The notes beneath the pieces are model-generated. The model saw nothing but the letters and a program-made list of their open reading frames with translations. It was not told where the DNA came from and did not search any database. Below, piece after piece: positions 25,388-33,798 of a DNA stretch of 63,163 nt (within the stretch, counting starts at the first letter, position 1; each line of letters starts with the position of its first letter). The stretch is taken from contig JAGAQY010000038.1 in assembly GCA_017622495.1 (NCBI GenBank), positions 1-63,163 on the forward strand, written 5' to 3'. This stretch comes from Bacteroidaceae bacterium. GTDB taxonomy: Bacteria; Bacteroidota; Bacteroidia; Bacteroidales; Bacteroidaceae. Both the position numbers and the translations under genes were made by a program.

Positions 25388-25948
25388 TTATGCGCTCAGG
25401 TGGGTGACGAGGATGTCAACGCCGATGAAGAGCAGTATCAGTCCGCCCACCAGCTCGGCCACCAGTTTGTAGTGGTTGCCGAAGAGGTTTCCCACCTTGA
25501 GTCCAACGGCCGAAAACAGCATTGTGACCAATCCTACCAACAGCGTTGCCAGCCAAACATCGGCCCCTTGAAAGGCCAGCGACACGCCTACGGCCATAGC
25601 GTCGATACTTGTAGCCAGAGCCAACGGGAGCATCGCCTTTACAGAGAAGTCGGGCTTCACGTTCTCGGGTTTCTCTACCCCGAAGGCCTCCCATATCATC
25701 ATAATTCCCAGTATGGAAAGCAGAGCAAACGATATCCAATGGTCGTACCGCTCTACCAAGGGAGCAAAGCGTGCTCCGACAAAGTATCCCAACAGGGTCA
25801 TCAAGGCTTGGAATCCGCCAAACCACAGGGCTACACTCAGGTAATGCTGCGGACGTGGATTGCGTGTGACAGTGCCCTTGGCCATCGATACCGCAAAGGC
25901 ATCCATGGCATCGCCTACGGCCAGCATAAGAAGGTATTGAATGCTCAT
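25388..25948 (-). CDS. mntP: Manganese efflux pump MntP
   Basis: 186 aa integral membrane protein exporting Mn2+. Six hydrophobic segments; the paired motifs LAVGDAMDAFAVSMAKG (about 9-25) and PLALATSIDAMAVGVSLAF (about 102-120) with aspartates are the family signature. The frame is open to 26101, but homology and the -7 element at 25996-26003 place the start at 25948. No yybP-ykoY-type riboswitch is obvious in the short leader. Confidence 0.95.
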   Translation of the reverse strand: MSIQYLLMLAVGDAMDAFAVSMAKGTVTRNPRPQHYLSVALWFGGFQALMTLLGYFVGARFAPLVERYDHWISFALLSILGIMMIWEAFGVEKPENVKPDFSVKAMLPLALATSIDAMAVGVSLAFQGADVWLATLLVGLVTMLFSAVGLKVGNLFGNHYKLVAELVGGLILLFIGVDILVTHLSA

Positions 25949-25995
25949 AGTGTTGTGTAGAGTTTTTTTAATACTTACTATCGCTTCTGAGACTG

Positions 25996-26003
25996 CAAAA
26001 GTA
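25996..26003 (-). promoter_or_regulatory. -7 promoter element (TACTTTTG) for mntP
   Basis: Minus strand TACTTTTG, 47 nt before the mntP start codon, in the 112-nt gap to the epimerase gene. Confidence 0.55.
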
Positions 26004-26060
26004 GACGCAATCCGCAAGAAGTATATTACATTTACAGAACGAAATATATCAAATTCTTCG

Positions 26061-27056
26061 CTACGCATCCTGTTCGGCCAACGTTTCTGCCACACCGTCA
26101 ATCAGGTTATAACGAGGCCGATACCCTAATTCGTCGACGAGAGGTGATATGTCGCACTTCCAGTTGCGCTGTGCCAAGATGCGGAACTTGTCGCTATTGA
26201 ACGTGAAGGAATGCCCGAGCACGCGCCCACATACATCTACAACAGAGGCGGCTATGCGCCCCATCCATAGCGGAACAGGTATGTGCAGGGTGAACGGATT
26301 GCCCATAGCTGACCGTACGGCATCAGTGAAGTCTCTGCTATTATAGGTATTCCCGTCTGTAATGAGATAACTGCGACGCTTTACCCCCTTCTCTATGGCC
26401 AGAAAGACGGCTTGCACAAGGTCTTTGATATAGACGAAAGTAATCTGCTGTGGCCGTAGGCCGAGCGACAGGTCTATATGCGAGCGTATGCTGCGTATAA
26501 GTATCTGATAATCCTTGTCGCGCGGTCCATAAACACCCGTCGGCCTGAATATGACGTAGGGCAATGCACCGACTCCTCTAACATACCACTCAGCTTTTAA
26601 CTTACTTTTTCCATAGAGCGTGTTCGGACGAGGGACATCCGTCTCTACGAACGACCGATGGGGCTCTTGCTCGTGGAGGGGACCGTAAATGCCGAGAGTA
26701 CTTATAAATATGAACTGATTGGGTATCATATCCAGGCGCATCAGCGTATCTACAAGCACACGGGTACCCTCATAATTGATGCGGTCAAACTCGTCTTTGT
26801 GCTTGCACTTGGTAGCACCCGCACAGTGGATAACGACATCCCAAGTACCATGGCTTTCGCGATGCGCCCTGAGCCGCTGTTCCAGCAGGGCGGCATCGTC
26901 AAACTCCAATGTGACACATTGCACATCGGAGCCTTTTAGATAGCTCAGATTGCTCGTGGGGCGAACAGCCGCCCATGTTTCATACCCCATCGACAGGGCT
27001 TGGTCTACTATATGGCTACCAATAAACCCCGAAGCACCAGTAACAAGAATTTTCAT
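26061..27056 (-). CDS. NAD-dependent epimerase/dehydratase, candidate ceramide-pathway reductase
   Basis: 331 aa extended short-chain dehydrogenase. MKILVTGASGFIGSHIVDQAL is the N-terminal nucleotide-binding motif, IHCAGATKCK and YGKSKLKAEWYVRG contain the catalytic Tyr-x-x-x-Lys, and FRPTGVYGPRDKDY follows. Its ATG overlaps the stop of the serine palmitoyltransferase gene (ATGA at 27053-27056), so it is translationally coupled. Reduction of 3-ketosphinganine or a related sphingoid step is therefore plausible; similar epimerase-type reductases (CerR) serve bacterial ceramide synthesis in Caulobacter. The substrate is inferred from context only. Confidence 0.75.
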   Translation of the reverse strand: MKILVTGASGFIGSHIVDQALSMGYETWAAVRPTSNLSYLKGSDVQCVTLEFDDAALLEQRLRAHRESHGTWDVVIHCAGATKCKHKDEFDRINYEGTRVLVDTLMRLDMIPNQFIFISTLGIYGPLHEQEPHRSFVETDVPRPNTLYGKSKLKAEWYVRGVGALPYVIFRPTGVYGPRDKDYQILIRSIRSHIDLSLGLRPQQITFVYIKDLVQAVFLAIEKGVKRRSYLITDGNTYNSRDFTDAVRSAMGNPFTLHIPVPLWMGRIAASVVDVCGRVLGHSFTFNSDKFRILAQRNWKCDISPLVDELGYRPRYNLIDGVAETLAEQDA

Positions 27057-28243
27057 CGCAGTATACCCAGTTTGCCGAAGCACTCCGACATCTTGTCCAA
27101 CGCATAGTCTACCTGTTCTTTAGTGTGGGTGGCCATCAGCGAGAAGCGGATGAGCGTATCGTTAGGAGCACAGGCAGGCGGCACTACGGGATTGACGAAG
27201 ATGCCCTCATCGAAAAGCATACGCGTGACGAGGAAGGTTTTCTCCATATCCCTCACGTAGAGCGGTATGATAGGTGTTTCGGTAGCTCCTATTTCAAAGC
27301 CCAATGCGCGGAATCCGTCGAGGGCATAGTGAGTGACCTTCCACAAGTGCTCAATGCGCTCGGGCTCCTCCTGCATGATATGGAGCGACTCCATAGCAGC
27401 AGCCGTGGCAGCAGGAGTGAGCGAAGCGCTGAAGATATACGAGCGCGAGTTGTGACGCAGGTAGTTGATGGTATCCTTGTCGGAGGCGATGAAGCCGCCA
27501 ATAGAGGCGAACGACTTGCTGAATGTGCCCATCAGGAGATCCACCTCATCGGCCACGCCGAAGTGATGGCAGGTGCCACGACCTTCAGGGCCCAGCACAC
27601 CGAAGCCGTGAGCCTCGTCCACCATGACATTGGCATCATACTTCCGTGCCAAGCGCACAATCTCGTCCATCGGTGCAATGTCGCCCTCCATGGAGAACAC
27701 CCCATCGGTGACAATGAGCTTGATTGCTTCGGGGTGGCAACGAGCCAGTTCACGCTCCAATGAAGCCATATCCCTGTGGCGATACTTGCGTGGCGTGGAG
27801 AACGACAAGCGCCGCCCCTCCACGATGGATGCGTGGTCCAGCTCGTCGCAGATGACATAGTCTTCACGCCCTGTCACGCACGACACCACACCGAGGTTTA
27901 CCTGAAATCCGGTGGAATATACCATCACATCCTCCTTTCCCGTCCACTTGGCCAGTTCGTGCTCAAGCTGCAGGTGCAGGTCGATAGTGCCATTAAGGAA
28001 ACGCGAACCGGCACATCCTGTGCCATACCTGCGGGTTGCCTCGGCAGCAGCCTCAATCACACGGGGATGGTTGGTAAGTCCCAGGTAGGAGTTGGAGCCA
28101 AACATCAGCACCCGCCGTCCGTTCATTATTACTTCAGTATCCTGCTCGCTCTCTATGCAGCGAAAGTAGGGGTACACCCCTTTGGCTTTGATTTGTTGTG
28201 GCAAGTCGTAACGAGCCATTCGTTTACGTAGCAGATTCGTCAT
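27053..28243 (-). CDS. spt: Serine palmitoyltransferase (alpha-oxoamine synthase family)
   Basis: 396 aa PLP enzyme condensing L-serine with a long-chain acyl-CoA to 3-ketosphinganine, the first step of sphingolipid synthesis. Visible: LMFGSNSYLGLTNHPRVIEAA, GTGCAGSRFLNGTIDLHLQLE, DELDHASIVEGRRLS, VTDGVFSMEGDIAPM, MVDEAHGFGVLGPEGRG and the PLP lysine in GTFSKSFASIGGF. It closely resembles the Bacteroides enzyme rather than KBL or BioF, supported by the N-terminal RYDLPQQIKAKGVYPYFRCIES. Coupled to the epimerase downstream. Confidence 0.9.
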   Translation of the reverse strand: MTNLLRKRMARYDLPQQIKAKGVYPYFRCIESEQDTEVIMNGRRVLMFGSNSYLGLTNHPRVIEAAAEATRRYGTGCAGSRFLNGTIDLHLQLEHELAKWTGKEDVMVYSTGFQVNLGVVSCVTGREDYVICDELDHASIVEGRRLSFSTPRKYRHRDMASLERELARCHPEAIKLIVTDGVFSMEGDIAPMDEIVRLARKYDANVMVDEAHGFGVLGPEGRGTCHHFGVADEVDLLMGTFSKSFASIGGFIASDKDTINYLRHNSRSYIFSASLTPAATAAAMESLHIMQEEPERIEHLWKVTHYALDGFRALGFEIGATETPIIPLYVRDMEKTFLVTRMLFDEGIFVNPVVPPACAPNDTLIRFSLMATHTKEQVDYALDKMSECFGKLGILR

Positions 28244-28370
28244 TTATATAATATAGAGAGGTTCCATCGAATAATATGTTACATGACCAGCACACAGCCT
28301 GAACCTCTTTAAGGCTACTACTGGCGTTTCTCTTTCGTTGTATTCTCACATGCAACGTCATGCTCTCATA

Positions 28371-29777
28371 TCACAGCACTGGCGCAAAGCACCTGAAAAG
28401 CTGCTCAATGGGTCTTTGCCAACGGGGTCGCTCCCTCCATGCCTCCAGTGAGAGTTCACGGCAGATGTCCAGGTCATCGAGGAAGATCTGCCTGCAGCTC
28501 AATGCCGTCTCGCGGTCGTAGATGAAGGCATTGAGCTCGTAGCTCAGCTCCAAGCTGCGCATGTCCATGTTTGAGGTGCCTATCTGCGACAGGTAGTCGT
28601 CGCACACGAAGGTCTTGCTATGGATAAACTCGCCCCCTCGCAGCACGATGCGTATGCCCGCCTCCAGGCACTCCTCGTAGTAGGCCCGGTTGGTGTAGCG
28701 CAGCAGCGGATGGTCGGTCTTCTCGGGCAACATCAGCACCACGTCCACGCCACGCCTCGCCGTCCCCTTCATGGCATCGAGGAGATGCTTGGGCGGGGCG
28801 AAGTAAGGAGTCTGTATATACACGTAGTCCTGTGCATGGTCAAACACCCACTCGTAGGCCATCTGCGCCGTCCGCGTGTCCGACGACGGGTCATCGGGCA
28901 CTATCTGCACACGCTTATCCTCGAAGGCATAGGCCGATGCTATGCGATTGGTCTGTTTCTCATGGGCAAAGTAATGGTCGATGGGCTTGTCGAGCTTTCC
29001 GCCCGAGCTGAGCCACGTGTCGAGGAAGGTGGCTTGCAGCATGTCCACGGCATCGCCCGTGAGGCGCATGTGCGTATCGCGCCAGCGGCAGAAGTAGTTG
29101 TCGTTGATGTTCATGCCGCCCGTGTAGGCCACGTTGCCGTCGATGACCACCGTCTTGCGATGGTCACGATAGTTGAGCAGCGTGAAGAAACTTATCAGGT
29201 TGTGCCTGTAGGGAGTGAAGCTGCACACCTCCACCCCATGCCGCCGCATGCTGCGGTAATAGGCGCTGGGGATGGGGATGTTGGCTATGTTCTCGTTCAG
29301 GAAACGCACCTTCACCCCCTCCTCGGCTTTTTCTTCGAGCAGCTGCTTGATGCTGCGGCTGCCCTCATCCACGCCAAAGTGGAAATACTCCATGTGTATA
29401 TACTCCTTGGCCCTGCGCAAGTCCTCCATCAGCATCCGCTGCTTCTCCCGTCCGTCAACGATGATATTCACCGCATTCCCTGCCGTGAGGTTGTTCGTGC
29501 TCAGTGCAAGCCTCTTGACCAAGGGAGCGAAGCGCGGATGCACGCCGCTGGTATCCACCTCACGGCACAGCAGCTCCTCCACGTGAGGTGTGGCCAGGCT
29601 AGCCGCAGCCTCCGCGTGTCTGCGCTTGTATCTCCAATTGTTCTTGAGGCTCACTCCGAACACAAGGTAAAGCAACACACATAATATGATGAATACAAAC
29701 ACCATCGTACGATATCTTTTCGTTGTCCGTCTCTTGTGCTTCACAGGCATGTATGCGGCAGATTCTTGATGATTCAT
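28371..29777 (-). CDS. cls: Cardiolipin synthase (phospholipase D family)
   Basis: 468 aa membrane enzyme joining two phosphatidylglycerols. N-terminal basic segment and one clear transmembrane helix (about 25-42, TMVFVFIILCVLLYLVFGVS); two HKD motifs, HRKTVVIDGNVAYTGGMNIND and HSKTFVCDDYLSQIGTSNMD. The N-terminus lacks the second helix of some Cls proteins. A TACTTTTG promoter element lies 10 nt before the start. It joins spt, pssA and psd as a lipid gene in this window. Confidence 0.92.
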   Translation of the reverse strand: MNHQESAAYMPVKHKRRTTKRYRTMVFVFIILCVLLYLVFGVSLKNNWRYKRRHAEAAASLATPHVEELLCREVDTSGVHPRFAPLVKRLALSTNNLTAGNAVNIIVDGREKQRMLMEDLRRAKEYIHMEYFHFGVDEGSRSIKQLLEEKAEEGVKVRFLNENIANIPIPSAYYRSMRRHGVEVCSFTPYRHNLISFFTLLNYRDHRKTVVIDGNVAYTGGMNINDNYFCRWRDTHMRLTGDAVDMLQATFLDTWLSSGGKLDKPIDHYFAHEKQTNRIASAYAFEDKRVQIVPDDPSSDTRTAQMAYEWVFDHAQDYVYIQTPYFAPPKHLLDAMKGTARRGVDVVLMLPEKTDHPLLRYTNRAYYEECLEAGIRIVLRGGEFIHSKTFVCDDYLSQIGTSNMDMRSLELSYELNAFIYDRETALSCRQIFLDDLDICRELSLEAWRERPRWQRPIEQLFRCFAPVL

Positions 29778-29787
29778 AAACCGTGTG

Positions 29788-29795
29788 CAAAAGTA
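29788..29795 (-). promoter_or_regulatory. -7 promoter element (TACTTTTG) for cls
   Basis: Minus-strand TACTTTTG ending 10 nt before the cls ATG, implying a very short leader. Confidence 0.6.
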
Positions 29796-29969
29796 TCGCC
29801 TCTATGGGAGCAATTCATTACATTTATAGACGGATAAATGTCGCAAACTTCGCTTTTAGGGATTTTTTAGAGATAATAATCTATTTGTAATCTATAGTAT
29901 TACAGAACTCACGTTATAGTAGGTTCACTCTTATTCGAGAAGTGCTCGTTCACGCTTGAAAGACGTACT

Positions 29970-30743
29970 CCCCAAATAGGTTGTCCGGCTGTCCTTGTCG
30001 GCCGTAACCAGCTGTATATCTCACAATAAACAAGGACAACCCAGGTTGTTCTCGGGATGTCCTTCTCCTTTATTCTCCGTGATAGACATTTGCATTGTTC
30101 GGTTTTTCATCTTCCAACTTTCATAGAAAGTATGGCTTGAAACTTGCACAAGTGCATGCATTTTCTTAGGTAGGTACTATAAATTATCGCAGAGATATTT
30201 CAAACACTCTTGGTTCTTTCTTTTTACCGCTAACTCGGCTTTATCCGGCCTCTTTTGCCGACTGTTTCGGTCATATAGCCCGCTATACTCCCTCAACACT
30301 CAACAAAACAGTCTCGGATAAACTCCGACTTTTCGGTAAAGATAATTTATAGAACCCACCTTAAATTTGCAACTATATTTGCATGTTATTGATGGCGACC
30401 ATTCGCGCAATTGCTCGCCATCACTCACGCACATGGTCGCGACCATTCTCGCAAATGGTCTCCTCCGAGAAACTGAAAATTTTGATAAAAATATGAGAAA
30501 GACAACAAAGAATCAGTGTAATCACGTGCAATTTGTTTACTAAGAATAAATCAACACGACACTGATGAAACAGATAGTCGCGCGTTACACTTGCGATGAT
30601 ACCGCGAAGGTATCTGAAGAATAGCGACAGACATTATGACCAAACCGCAAGGACAACCTCGGGACATCCCAGGTTGTCCTTGTCTATATACAGGAATACA
30701 ATTGATTACACTCGACAAGGACAGCCGGACAACCTATTCGGGG
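29970..30743. repeat. Large inverted repeat bounding a gene-free region
   Basis: The outer arms 29970-30000 and 30713-30743 are inverted copies of 31 bp with one mismatch (26 bp perfect at 29975-30000 and 30713-30738). Inverted similarity continues inward for about 100 bp per side, with repeated GGACAACC/GGTTGTCC blocks. Between them lie a foldback element (30169-30360) and GGTCGCGACCAT-type palindromes (30391-30462). No convincing gene is present between 29800 and 30875. Confidence 0.75.
30169..30360. mobile_element. MITE-like foldback element, about 192 bp
   Basis: Terminal inverted repeats of 20 bp (30169-30188 and 30341-30360, 18 of 20 matching) contain TATAAATTATC. Next inside, ACCGCTAACTCGGCTTTATCCG pairs imperfectly with the segment 30314-30338, so most of the element can fold into one long hairpin. 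It encodes nothing. No clear target-site duplication was seen. Confidence 0.55.
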
Positions 30744-30771
30744 AAAGTGACTATTCAACAAGAACTATCGT

Positions 30772-30797
30772 CACCTCGGATTGTCCAATCCGAGGTG
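30772..30797. repeat. Perfect palindrome CACCTCGGATTG/CAATCCGAGGTG
   Basis: 12-bp arms with a TC loop, 80 nt before the end of the DnaJ gene. No T-run follows on the plus strand and it is far from the minus-strand gene end, so a terminator role is uncertain. Confidence 0.5.
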
Positions 30798-30875
30798 TTC
30801 TTAGACGGGGATTTCAAAATCACAAAATTTCACTATTGATTGCAAGTACATCTTAATACTTAATGCGGCACTTGC

Positions 30876-31601
30876 TTACATACAGCGTTCTTTGCAGATA
30901 GCCTCATAGGCTTGTTGCACTTCCTTGAATTTTTCTTCTGCAGCTTTCTGAACATCCGGACCAAGTGTAGCCACCTTGTCCGGGTGATACTTGACGGCCA
31001 TCTTACGGTATGCCTTCTTTACCTCTTCGTTGGTTGCGTCAGAAGTAATCTCAAGAATCTTGTAGTAGCTGTCGTTGCTGGAACGGAACTGAGCGAAGAT
31101 AGAGTCTGCATCACTCTTGGATAGTCCTATACTGGTTGCGATAGTCTCAAGAATGTCCGTCTCCCGTTGATGAAGGCCATCACATGCGGCAAGTGCTACA
31201 AGATAGTGGAACAGCTGTAGACGCTGCGAATAGTCCATGCATGAGCGTATCTGCCCACACACCTCATACAGATTGATTTCCTTATCCAGAAGTTCTTGCA
31301 TGATCTCTTCTGCTTCATTCCCCGCCTGTGGACCAAAGTTTCTTGCAAAGAAGTTGCGAAGTGTCGAGAGTTCCTGCGATGTAGTCTTGCCATCAACCTT
31401 GACGACTGATGCCGACAGTATCAGGAGACTCATGAGGAAACTGTTTCTCTGACCCTGATTCCATGACTGCTGCTCTCCCTGTGCGGCAGTCGCCTCAGAG
31501 AGTTCCTCTAGTTTTGATGTGATATAATATCCAAGGATGCCTCCAATAGGTCCAAACAGTGCCCATCCGAGTGCTCCTGTTATCCATTTCCCGAGTCCCA
31601 T
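30876..31601 (-). CDS. TerB-DnaJ co-chaperone (DjlA-like)
   Basis: 241 aa. The Gly-rich N-terminus ([23 protein letters not shown]) may insert in the membrane; residues about 50-160 form a TerB-like helical domain ([25 protein letters not shown]); the C-terminal 65 residues are a J-domain with [17 protein letters not shown] (HPD motif), which should stimulate DnaK ATPase. This is the DjlA order with a shorter membrane part. It begins 39 nt after the stop of the upstream gene and is probably cotranscribed with it. Confidence 0.88.
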   Translation of the reverse strand: MGLGKWITGALGWALFGPIGGILGYYITSKLEELSEATAAQGEQQSWNQGQRNSFLMSLLILSASVVKVDGKTTSQELSTLRNFFARNFGPQAGNEAEEIMQELLDKEINLYEVCGQIRSCMDYSQRLQLFHYLVALAACDGLHQRETDILETIATSIGLSKSDADSIFAQFRSSNDSYYKILEITSDATNEEVKKAYRKMAVKYHPDKVATLGPDVQKAAEEKFKEVQQAYEAICKERCM

Positions 31602-31640
31602 ATTGTATTATAAGGAGTTTAATGAGAAGACAACAGATGA

Positions 31641-32246
31641 TTATACGAAATGATTTTGTGGTTGCTCAACAAATACTGTTGACGAAGGTGTCTGAACCTG
31701 ATTACTTGGCACTGAACTTTTTGGTTTGCTGCCCCAAGGGAGCAAAAGCATTGCAAACCATAGCACCAACAAGGCGATATAAAGTGCCTTCTGCCATTTC
31801 TTGAGGGAGAGCCACCAGTATTTCATTTGTGCACGGAAGACACACCATTTGGCATACAGTTTCTCACTACGCATCTTCATGCGACCTGCGCCGTCGGCAC
31901 TGGAGGAACGGCTCTGCTTGCTGTTCCTTACGCGGATGCTTGTGCTTTTTGAAACCCTCTTCCCGGAGATGAGAGCCTTTAAGGTAATGGTCGTTTTCCT
32001 CTTTGAACGTGTCATCACGATGCGTGTACTACCGCTGTCCGCAATAGGAATGGTATAGCACTTATAGCCCGAGTCGATTGCCAAGAGCAAGGAATCAGGG
32101 CAGGCACCGCAGTTCCACTTGACATCGATGAATTCTCCTTCCGATGCCGACTTTTTATTCGTAGAGAGTGACAAATTCTTGTTCATTGGATGATTGCACT
32201 TTAGCTCAACAGTGCCGATGACAGGACTTAAACCTGTATCTTCCAT
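31641..32246 (-). CDS. Protein of unknown function with C-terminal membrane anchor
   Basis: 201 aa from the chosen ATG (MEDTGLSPVIGTVELKCN). The frame extends to 32348, but the TACCTTTG promoter element sits at 32326-32333, so the longer version would start before transcription. A beta-rich N-terminal part (EGEFIDVKWNCGACPDSLLLAIDSGYKCYTIP) contains a CGAC pair; a basic middle follows (MTRSKRKTTITLKALISGKR), then one membrane helix near 163-178 (LYIALLVLWFAMLLLPWG) and a Ser/Thr/Gln-rich tail. I do not recognise the family. It is cotranscribed with the DnaJ protein. Confidence 0.6.
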   Translation of the reverse strand: MEDTGLSPVIGTVELKCNHPMNKNLSLSTNKKSASEGEFIDVKWNCGACPDSLLLAIDSGYKCYTIPIADSGSTRIVMTRSKRKTTITLKALISGKRVSKSTSIRVRNSKQSRSSSADGAGRMKMRSEKLYAKWCVFRAQMKYWWLSLKKWQKALYIALLVLWFAMLLLPWGSKPKSSVPSNQVQTPSSTVFVEQPQNHFV

Positions 32247-32325
32247 TCCATTCAACGCGTTTGGGGAATGAGTGTTCTGTATTGAACTACATCGGCCAGA
32301 CAGTGGAAAAAAGACATTTACGCTG

Positions 32326-32333
32326 CAAAGGTA
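32326..32333 (-). promoter_or_regulatory. -7 promoter element (TACCTTTG) of the DnaJ operon
   Basis: Minus-strand TACCTTTG about 80 nt before the chosen start at 32246; it excludes the longer frame starting at 32348. Confidence 0.55.
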
Positions 32334-32519
32334 GGGATATGTGTCCAAAGGAGAATTGCAATTTCGGGCACAGAAATGTTCAAAATCTCCTCTTTAAGAA
32401 TCTTTGTGATTTGTACAGAAATATCAACGGTTACAAAAAAACGAAGCACAAGACAAGGAAGCACGGCGGATTTATAGTTTTTTAGCATTGCGAAGCAAAG
32501 CTATATAGCGGAAGTTTCG

Positions 32520-32527
32520 TACATTTG
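32520..32527 (+). promoter_or_regulatory. -7 promoter element (TACATTTG) of the AraC-type regulator
   Basis: TACATTTG lies 41 nt before the ATG at 32569. Together with 32326-32333 it makes the 320-bp gap a divergent promoter region; nothing else stands out in it. Confidence 0.55.
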
Positions 32528-32568
32528 TTGCAAGAAAGTTGTTCCGAACTTCGCTTTTACACATTGCT

Positions 32569-33432
32569 ATGGAGAAACTTCGCGACAATATCGAGCACAT
32601 CGACGTGGCACGACTCATCGCCGAGGGTGGTGGTAAAGATTTCCTCATCAACCTCGACCTGCATCTGCCACACAAGGATGCCACCAACCTGCTCCTCAAG
32701 GGCGGCTTCATCATCATCCTCTGCAAGGGCAGGGGCGGGTGTGTGGTCATCAATGGCAAGGAGTACCGAGTGGAGGGAAACAACGTGATCGTGCTCTCCG
32801 AGAACCAGCTCATCAACTACATAGAGCCGGTGCTGCTCACCGAGAACAACCTCATAGCCCTGCTGCCCGAGTATATCCTGCGACTGCCCTCGCCCGTGGA
32901 CACCAACTTTTTCGGCTACTCGCGCTACCGGGCGGTAATCACGCTCACCGATGCCAAGTTTAACGACCTATACAGCTACTACCGCTTCATCCATAAGGAG
33001 ATGAACGAGGAGGGGCGCTACCAGCGCGAGATTGTGAGCGCCATCTTCAGTGCCCTCATACTGGAGATACTGGGCGAATATGAGCGCATCTATCACCTGC
33101 AGCCCGACATGACCATCCGCCACGAGAGCCTCAGCGACCGCTTCTTCCGCCTGCTGGCGCTGCACTTCCGCGAAGAACACACCGTGCACTACTATGCCGA
33201 CCGCCTGAACCTCACACCCAAATACCTCTCCACAGCCATCAAGCGCATCACGGGGCGGCCCATCCTGGACTGGATACACGAAGCGCTGCTCATCGAGGCC
33301 GCCATGCTGCTGCGCACCACCGACCTCACCGGGCAGGAGATTGCCGACAGGCTCAACTTCTCCACCCCATCGGCCTTCGTGCAGTTCTTCAAGAAGCATA
33401 CGGGAACAACACCGAAGAAAATGAGGGAATGA
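32569..33432 (+). CDS. AraC-family transcriptional regulator
   Basis: 287 aa. N-terminal cupin-like sensing domain (about 1-150; GGFIIILCKGRGGCVVINGKEYRVEG) and C-terminal AraC double helix-turn-helix (about 190-287), with HTVHYYADRLNLTPKYLSTAIKRITG as the first and TDLTGQEIADRLNFSTPSAFVQFFKKHTGTTPKKMRE as the second helix-turn-helix. The start at the ATG is preferred over an upstream TTG. The ligand and targets are unknown; the adjacent M64 peptidase gene has its own promoter and could be a target. Confidence 0.9.
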   Translation: MEKLRDNIEHIDVARLIAEGGGKDFLINLDLHLPHKDATNLLLKGGFIIILCKGRGGCVVINGKEYRVEGNNVIVLSENQLINYIEPVLLTENNLIALLPEYILRLPSPVDTNFFGYSRYRAVITLTDAKFNDLYSYYRFIHKEMNEEGRYQREIVSAIFSALILEILGEYERIYHLQPDMTIRHESLSDRFFRLLALHFREEHTVHYYADRLNLTPKYLSTAIKRITGRPILDWIHEALLIEAAMLLRTTDLTGQEIADRLNFSTPSAFVQFFKKHTGTTPKKMRE

Positions 33433-33537
33433 AATGTCATCTTTGCTCCGTATGGTAAATTACTCGCATCTTTATGGCTTGCCATAAAGTTACTTTTGGG
33501 CTGCAGGCAGCACTCCTTAGGGCCGATAAACCGGCAG

Positions 33538-33573
33538 CCGTCGCATCCGACGCTCATTTCGCGTCGGCGCCGT
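33538..33573. repeat. GCCGACGCG palindromic repeat, copy 2
   Basis: CCGACGC...GCGTCGG (33548-33567) forms a stem; the reverse complement matches 10752-10774 and 53149-53180. Confidence 0.55.
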
Positions 33574-33736
33574 GAATAAACAACACCCCGACATCTGCAA
33601 GCAAGCTTTCTATGTCGGGAGGTTGTTGGGCTAGCTTTAGCATCTTTAGTGACTGCGTCACAGAAGATACTTGCACTCGCCGTGAATAAACACCCCCCGA
33701 CATCTGCAAGCAAGCTTTCTATGTCGGGAGGTTGTT
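33568..33736. repeat. Twin direct repeats, each a hairpin, before the M64 peptidase gene
   Basis: Copies 33568-33627 and 33678-33736 are about 93% identical and start 110 bp apart. Each contains CCCGACAT and ATGTCGGG arms with a 17-nt loop that itself holds AGC-AA-GCT. The second copy ends at the -33 element of the following promoter. Confidence 0.8.
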
Positions 33737-33762
33737 TATTCGCTCGTTTATTCGTATCTTTG
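33732..33762 (+). promoter_or_regulatory. Promoter of the M64 peptidase gene (TTG-N20-TATCTTTG)
   Basis: TTG at 33732-33734, exactly 20 nt, then TATCTTTG at 33755-33762, 36 nt before the ATG. The 3' arm of the upstream hairpin overlaps the -33 part, so DNA or protein binding there would affect transcription. Confidence 0.65.
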
Positions 33763-33798
33763 CGAATCACAATAATAATGTTACAAACATATATAAAT

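Noticed and set aside
25388..26101. Extended MntP start at 26101
   Set aside because: The additional 51 residues overlap the epimerase gene end and the -7 element at 25996-26003; homologues begin with MSIQYLLMLAVGD-like sequence.
30596..30856. Overlapping 86-aa and 67-aa plus-strand open frames in the gene-free region
   Set aside because: They run through the inverted repeat arm and the palindrome at 30772, have no recognisable domain, and overlap the end region of the DnaJ gene's downstream sequence without a promoter.
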